NCBI GenBank assembly: GCA_051984675.1
Contig: JBPYFK010000037.1
Coordinates: 1-7,178, forward strand
From: JBPYFK01 sp051984675
Lineage (GTDB): Bacteria; Actinomycetota; Actinomycetes; Mycobacteriales; Pseudonocardiaceae
DNA: 7,178 nucleotides
Direction of reading: 5' to 3'
A model generated the notes under the pieces. The model saw only the letters and a program-made list of their open reading frames with translations. It made no database searches and was not told the DNA's origin. A program made the translations under genes and the position numbers. Positions within the stretch are counted from its first letter, which is position 1; every line of letters begins with the position of its first letter. This document shows positions 4,956 through 7,178 of the stretch, in pieces.

Positions 4956-5957
4956 ATGTCCGTACAAACCCGGGCTGGGCAACCCGCGGAACCGCCCGAT
5001 CTGGTCGATGTCGCGCGGGTGGTAACCGGCTACTACACCGAGCACCCCCGATCGCACCGTGCCCGAACAGCGCGTGTCTTTCGGTACTCCGGACACCTCG
5101 GGTCTTTCACCCGGAGCTTCAACAAGGACCACATCCTGGCCACCAGCCAGGCGATCTGCGACTGGCGGTCCGCTCAGGGAATCGGCGGCCCGCTGTTCGT
5201 CGCACGCGACACCCACGCGCTGTCGGAACCGGCGTTCGCCAGTGCGCTACAGGTTTTCGCAGCCAATGACGTAAATGTGCTCTTGGACAGCCGGGGCGGC
5301 TACACGCCCACACCCGCGTTGTCCCGGCCGTCCTCGCGCACAACGCTGGGCGCACGAGCGATCTGTTCGACGGGGTCGTCCTCACCCTCTCCCACAATCC
5401 GCCGGCGGACGGCGTTCAAGTCGCGATCCACTATCTGTTCGACCACCGGGCCCGACGGGCCACCCGATGCCGCGGTCGGCAAGACCCTGGTCAGCTCCCG
5501 GATGATCGACCGGGTCGTCGAAGACCTCGGCCCCGGACTGGTCGAAGTATCGGCGGGGTTCAAGCGGTTCGTCCCGGGTCTGCTGGACGGGTTGGTCGCG
5601 TTCGGCGGGGAGGACAGCGCGGGTGCCTCATTCCTCCGCCGCGACGGGGGCGCGTGGACCACCGACAAGGACGGCATCCTGCTCAGCTTGCTCGCGGCGG
5701 AAATCCCCGCCAGAACCGGGTCCTACCCGGACGAGCTGTACCGGAAGCTCGTCGAGTGGTTCGGCGATTCCAGCTACGCCCGCATCGACCTGCCTGCCAC
5801 GTCCGAGGAGAAGGCACACCTGTCGAAACTGTCCCCGGAGGCTGTGAGCGCGACGGAATTGGCCGGCGACCCGATCACCCTGTCTGCTCACCACCGCGCC
5901 CGGCAACGGTGGGCCTATCGGCGGGTTACAGACGGCATCGTGCGGGTCGCCCCGCGG
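4956..5957 (+). pseudogene. pgm: alpha-phosphoglucomutase pseudogene
   Basis: The remains of an enzyme that interconverts glucose 1-phosphate and glucose 6-phosphate. The N-terminus is clear (ARVVTGYYTEHP, SGHLGS, FNKDHILATSQAICDWR, DTHALSEPAF, GGYTPTPALS). One base is gained near 5044-5049 and one lost near 5085; between them QRVSFGT is read only in the shifted frame. Another base is lost near 5325. The active-site Ser motif LSHNPP (Ser codon 5390-5392) is now out of the original frame. At about 5413 the sequence jumps to VAIHYLFDHR, so about 160 residues with the metal-binding DGDADR loop are missing. An extra G near 5450 returns to the first frame, giving GKTLVSSRMIDRVVEDLG, GFGGEDSAGASFLRRDGG-type sequence and KLSPEAVSATELAGDPIT. 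A further shift near 5885 precedes TTAPGNGGPIGGL. The C-terminal phosphate-binding RPSGTE segment is absent; transposase sequence begins instead. The original start is the ATG at 4956, after GAAGAGG. Confidence 0.9.
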
Positions 5958-6430
5958 GATGCGGAGTTGCTTAACTTACGCCACGAGGTCGCGGTTCTGC
6001 GCAGAACGACCCCCAAATCATACCTGAACTGGGCGGACCGGGCAGTCCTCCCAGTGCTCATACGGCTGCTGCCCACGACCCTGCGCGGATACCGACTGAT
6101 CACACCCAGGCACAGTCATGCGCTGGCATCACCGGCTGCGCCGGAAAGTAGACCTACCCGCACCGACCCGCCACGTCCGCCTATCAACCAGGCGCTCGCC
6201 GCACTGAGCGGATGGCCGCGGAGAACGAGAGCTGGGGATATCAGCGAATCCAGGGCGAACTCCTCAAACTCGGCCACCGCGGTGGCGTTTCGACGATCCG
6301 CAGGATCCTTAGGCGACGGCAGATACCGCCGGCGCTATGCCGAAACACCGAACGACCTGGCGGCAGTTTCTGCGCAACCAGGCCTCGACCATGCTGGCCG
6401 TCGACTTCTTCCATTTCTGTCAGGAACTAA
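5958..6430 (+). pseudogene. integrase-type (DDE) transposase fragment, frameshifted
   Basis: The start reads DAELLNLRHEVAVLRR, then NWADRAVLPVLIRLLP, as in a large group of actinobacterial integrase-core transposases related to IS3/IS481. An extra A at about 6108 shifts the frame to GTVMRWHHRL. PPINQALAAL, ERMAAENESWGYQRIQGELLKLG with VSTIRRILRR, and finally HRTTWRQFLRNQASTMLAVDFFH are each read in different frames, so at least four shifts exist. The first catalytic Asp of the DDE triad lies in AVDFFH near 6400; the fragment ends shortly after, so the other catalytic residues are missing. No terminal inverted repeats or target duplication could be identified. It replaces the end of the phosphoglucomutase gene, and both are on the same strand. 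The family is clear; the exact IS assignment is not. Confidence 0.85.
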
Positions 6431-6796
6431 CCTCGCGTGTCCAATTTCCGCAGATTTCCTGGCTTGCCAGGCCAAACCAGAGCAGCGGTACCGGGCGAAT
6501 TGGCGTGTATCACAGCTGATCAAGGCTGTCGACGCACTGATGTAATGCGGACCGTGCTTTCGCTTTTCCAAGGGCCAGCGTCGGTCTGTCACGACTCATC
6601 TTACGGCGACATTCAGGTCGTGCCCCTTCGTGGTCCCTGGTTGCCATCTCAGTCACGGCTACGAACCCGCTCCAGGTTTGCTCCAGTAGGTCGACTTTGG
6701 ACAGAAAGTTCGGCCCACTGAATGCACGCGCGCAGTCGTTGATGGTTTGTCATTCTGGGAACGACAACATCCTCGGGACACGAACGGCGGTACGAG
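6431..6796. other. 366-base region without a recognisable gene
   Basis: This lies between the transposase fragment and the thioredoxin remnant. Open frames exist on both strands (for example 6437-6721 plus and 6335-6592 minus), but none gives a recognisable protein. A 6-bp inverted repeat around CCTGGC/GCCAGG (6458-6471) and a 5-bp one around ACTTT/AAAGT (6694-6709) are visible; both are weak. The last part probably held the thioredoxin promoter. The base composition looks less GC-rich than the genes to the left. Confidence 0.5.
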
Positions 6797-7178
6797 ATGG
6801 ACACAAGGATGGTCCGGTGCACGTGCTGCGGAGCGAGTTCTCAGGTGCCCGCTGTGGCGGACAGAAGCCCACGATGCAGCCGTTGTTCCCAGCCGATTCC
6901 ATGGATAGTGGATGCGACGGGCAACGACTTCACCGCCATTGCCGAAAAATCGACGCCGTTCGTGCTGGTCGATCTGTGGGCGCCGTGGTGCGGATCCGCA
7001 CGGGCCGTGTCAGCTAGTTAATCCCATGCTGGAGCAACTGGCCACGGATTTCGCGGGACGTGTGAAGGTGGTCAAGGTAAATGTGGACAAGGAGCGGGAG
7101 ATATCAGAGCGCTTTGCTGCGCAGGCGCTGCCGACACTGCTAGTGCTGCACGGTTCACGCGTGGTCGCACGTCACCTG
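6797..7178 (+). pseudogene. trxC: thioredoxin (Trx2-type) pseudogene, cut by window end
   Basis: Remains of a thioredoxin, a disulfide reductase for cytoplasmic proteins. The N-terminal extension carries two C-x-x-C pairs (C8/C11 and C27/C30), a zinc-binding feature of TrxC/Trx2-type proteins. PWIVDA and VLVDLWAPWCG lead to the active site. The usual WCGPCR reads WCGSAR, so the resolving Cys (residue 68) is Ala. After RAVS a 10-base insertion (7013-7022) adds a TAA stop and shifts the frame. Beyond it the normal fold resumes in the +1 frame: PMLEQLATDFAGRVKVVKVNVD, QALPTLLVLHG with the conserved cis-Pro, and VVARHL at the window edge. Start alternatives are the ATG at 6797 and the ATG at 6809; neither has a strong ribosome site. 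The lost Cys and the frameshift together argue for a dead gene rather than a sequencing error. Confidence 0.87.

Noticed and set aside
6458..6471. CCTGGC-TT-GCCAGG inverted repeat, possible IS end or terminator
   Set aside because: The 6-bp arms have a 2-base loop, with no partner copy elsewhere and no T-run.
6694..6709. ACTTT/AAAGT inverted repeat before the thioredoxin remnant
   Set aside because: The arms are only 5 bases, it is AT-rich by local composition, and it does not fit a known operator.
7013..7028. Programmed frameshift producing full-length thioredoxin
   Set aside because: There is no slippery sequence, the shift comes from a 10-base insertion with a stop, and the active-site Cys is already lost.

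Overview
The window comes from a high-GC actinomycete. The G+C content is high by eye, codons strongly favour G or C at the third position, and the protein families present match actinobacterial versions I know. The genus cannot be fixed from the sequence. No rRNA, tRNA or CRISPR array is visible.

Left half, minus strand (1-4500), read in the direction of transcription: a zinc alcohol dehydrogenase (ADH2, 4497-3475), a family I inorganic pyrophosphatase (3140-2661), a second zinc alcohol dehydrogenase (ADH1, 2212-1199), a DUF1931 single-chain histone-fold protein (1163-714) and an Hsp20 small heat-shock protein (526-35). All five frames are intact. ADH1 and DUF1931 are 35 bases apart and probably co-transcribed. 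The two larger gaps, 2213-2660 and 3141-3474, hold coding-like scraps: a sodium/proton antiporter tail, an HTH-like stretch and an orphan reading frame. The first gap also holds a perfect 9-bp inverted repeat and a 21-codon leader ORF that overlaps the ADH1 start codon.

Right half (4553-7178) is mostly decayed. A pyrophosphatase pseudogene sits directly upstream of ADH2 with its middle deleted. It shows that the pyrophosphatase-ADH pair exists twice here, with one pyrophosphatase dead. Diverging from it on the plus strand is a phosphoglucomutase pseudogene with several frameshifts, no metal-binding loop and no C-terminus. Its 3' end runs into a frameshifted fragment of an integrase-type transposase. 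Because stop codons are rare in GC-rich DNA, these two dead genes form one continuous 529-codon frame that should not be read as one protein. The window ends in a thioredoxin pseudogene whose CGPC active site reads CGSA, followed by a 10-base insertion and a stop.

The set (Hsp20, histone-fold protein, alcohol dehydrogenases, pyrophosphatase, phosphoglucomutase, thioredoxin) resembles the stress or dormancy clusters of actinomycetes; this is inference, and I found no convincing DosR-type box. The points most worth attention are: the decayed duplicate module; an Asp in the cofactor-binding glycine loop of both dehydrogenases; loss of catalytic-zinc residues in ADH1 but not ADH2; a Glu in place of the catalytic Asp in the living pyrophosphatase; and the hairpin plus leader ORF ahead of ADH1.
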